From Glossina fuscipes (taxonomy: Eukaryota > Arthropoda > Insecta > Diptera > Glossinidae): a stretch of DNA of 64,000 nt. Shown here piece after piece: positions 62,458 to 64,000 of this stretch (its first letter is position 1; each line of letters opens with the position of its first letter). The notes under the pieces are model-generated. The model saw only the letters and a list, made by a program, of their open reading frames with translations. It made no database searches and had not been told where the DNA came from. Location: assembly GCF_014805625.2 (NCBI RefSeq), contig NW_023998464.1, forward strand, positions 5,061,316 through 5,125,315. The letters run 5' to 3'. A program made the position numbers and the translations under genes.

Positions 62458-64000
62458 TATAAGCGGGTACGTGGACACGGTTGTTGAGTTCTTAATCGAG
62501 TCAGAAATATTTTCATCAAGTTTCACCTGCTTATTCCCTTTATTTTTACGACTTCGACGATCCTACAAAAATTATAAATCCAATTGACCGATTTCTGCAA
62601 AATTGGGTGCTGCCACGGCAACAGCGTTGGCGAAACAATCACAGGAAGGAAAATATTCATTGTATGTATTTAAAGGTCTTTTCATATAAGCAAAAGCCAT
62701 CGACAATCTTTGGTGTCCTGTAACTGTTTGTTTCAAGCTCAAAAGTTGGAAAATGTGCAAACTAACTCGGACGGCAGACCTAATAAAGAAACATAAGGCC
62801 GTTACGAAAAATGTTTTGAATTAACACAATCGGAAAAAGTATTTTTATTCTTATTCGAATTGAAATAATTTTTTTACCAAAAGTCATCGAAAACGTCAAT
62901 ATTTGAGACGTCAGACTTGGACGGAGGGATATGTATGCTTTTCTTTGTTTTAATGAAAAGACAAAAGTAATTAATCGCACAGAGTAGTAGAAGCGAGATA
63001 TGCTTCCCGGCGAGCTTCGCAAACGCTCTCTTAATTGAAATGTATTTTACTTTGGTTTTTTTTTATTTAGTCTTAATGAATTTGTGAGATGTGTATACTT
63101 GTGTTTCGAATCTACAAAATGCAACTAATTAATAGGACTACTTGGTTTTCTATAAAATCTCCATTTAACGGAAATCAAATGTAAATATTCACATGTATGG
63201 GCTTAGCTTCTGAAAATGAAAGTTAAGGCATGTACGAGTATGAAGCTTAAAGTAAGTTAAGGCTGACAATGAAACCGTGTTGAATGACAAAAGCGTGTGT
63301 GGAAATGGGGAGAGGTAGGGCAAGGTAACTCACGAAAGTAATATTTTTTAGCCATCTAAAGTAGATAAGCAGCGTGTCACATATTAGTTTAATGCAAATG
63401 ATCCATTAAGGAGCTCGACGGAAATAATATAGTTGTCTGAAAATGCTCGTCATATTTCAGTTCAACATGAACGTCATACTTTGGAAATAACCTTTTAGAT
63501 AAATACAAAAAGATTCAGCAAAATTCGTCAAAGACAATCCGCAACGATTTGTAGTTGTTTTTCGTTCTTCTCCAGTGCTAAATTACGGAATATTGTATGC
63601 TATATAAAAGCAGGAATTTGAATCGACATTTGAAGAAAGCAGGTTTCGATGATATGGGAGGCAAGAGTGAAAAGAGGTAAATTAACCACAAAATTTCAAC
63701 ATAGATCATGTACGAAGAGAGCACAGCCGGCGAATACGTTCATCTAGATGATTTGTAAATTACTTTTGCGTCGGCAAAGTGCAAGTCCATCTAATAGGCG
63801 TGTCATTATTATTATCGATTAAATCCATGCCTTCATTCCTTCGGCTTCTAGCGATCGCAAAAATGATTAATCTAAGATGTTGCGATATATTTACGGATGT
63901 CAATACACTATATATGAATTTATGATTTACTCCGTAAGGAAAGATATTCAGTTTGCCTTTCGTCCCAAATGTTGGATATAAAAAACAATTAGCAACCTGG

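Larger units (their letters stand above)
59899..64000. other. CadN intron upstream of the 59716-59898 exon
   Basis: It contains the TC microsatellite, the mariner remnant and the solo LTR. No further cadherin exon was recognised up to the window end. Blocks at 61101-62062 and 62458-64000 hold nothing I can identify. Confidence 0.55.

Noticed and set aside
62125..62587. Opposing open frames of 121 and 133 codons
   Set aside because: Both overlap the 391-bp solo LTR with inverted ends and a target duplication, run past its border, and show no protein family.

Overview
The window is AT-rich, intron-dominated nuclear DNA from a higher (brachyceran) fly. The only host coding sequence I can support is two minus-strand exons, at 59716-59898 and 56980-57169. 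They encode consecutive pieces of the extracellular cadherin repeats of neural (N-)cadherin, CadN. The exons are both close to the Drosophila protein as I know it, join in phase 0, and have consensus splice sites. Since transcription runs leftwards, everything from 56979 down to 1 is downstream of the second exon. I found no further cadherin exon there, so it reads as one intron of more than 56 kb, unless a short exon was missed or the assembly is wrong. I cannot name the species; the repeat families and CadN similarity fit Diptera such as calyptrates or tephritids.

The rest is transposon debris and simple repeats. The densest block is about 5.7-17 kb. It holds a fossil of a PDIA5-like protein disulfide isomerase domain (5690-5940), a pair of nearly identical inverted repeats about 6 kb apart (about 5933-6500 and 12410-12960), a decayed non-LTR reverse transcriptase (11391-12140), and a much younger, almost full-length non-LTR retrotransposon (about 13025-16980). 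That element has a PHD-finger/RRM-like ORF1 and an endonuclease/reverse-transcriptase ORF2. It carries only four disabling lesions, and its 3' end is cut off where it meets the right inverted repeat.

Further left-to-right: two 3'-end fragments that look like a related non-LTR family (21.3 and 30.1 kb); mariner/Tc1-type remnants (about 36.9, 38.4 and 60.7 kb); and about nine copies of a dispersed repeat whose core resembles the widespread dipteran 'tatacttgatcaa ... gtctgtctgtcc' repeat. There is also a 770-bp decayed hexanucleotide array (55190-55962) about 1 kb downstream of a CadN exon. A clean solo LTR lies at 62063-62453, with terminal inverted repeats and a 4-bp ATAT target-site duplication.

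No tRNA, rRNA or CRISPR array was recognised. I did not find an obviously new molecular system. The most unusual structure is the recent inverted-repeat pair, with a gene fossil joined to one arm and a truncated retrotransposon joined to the other.
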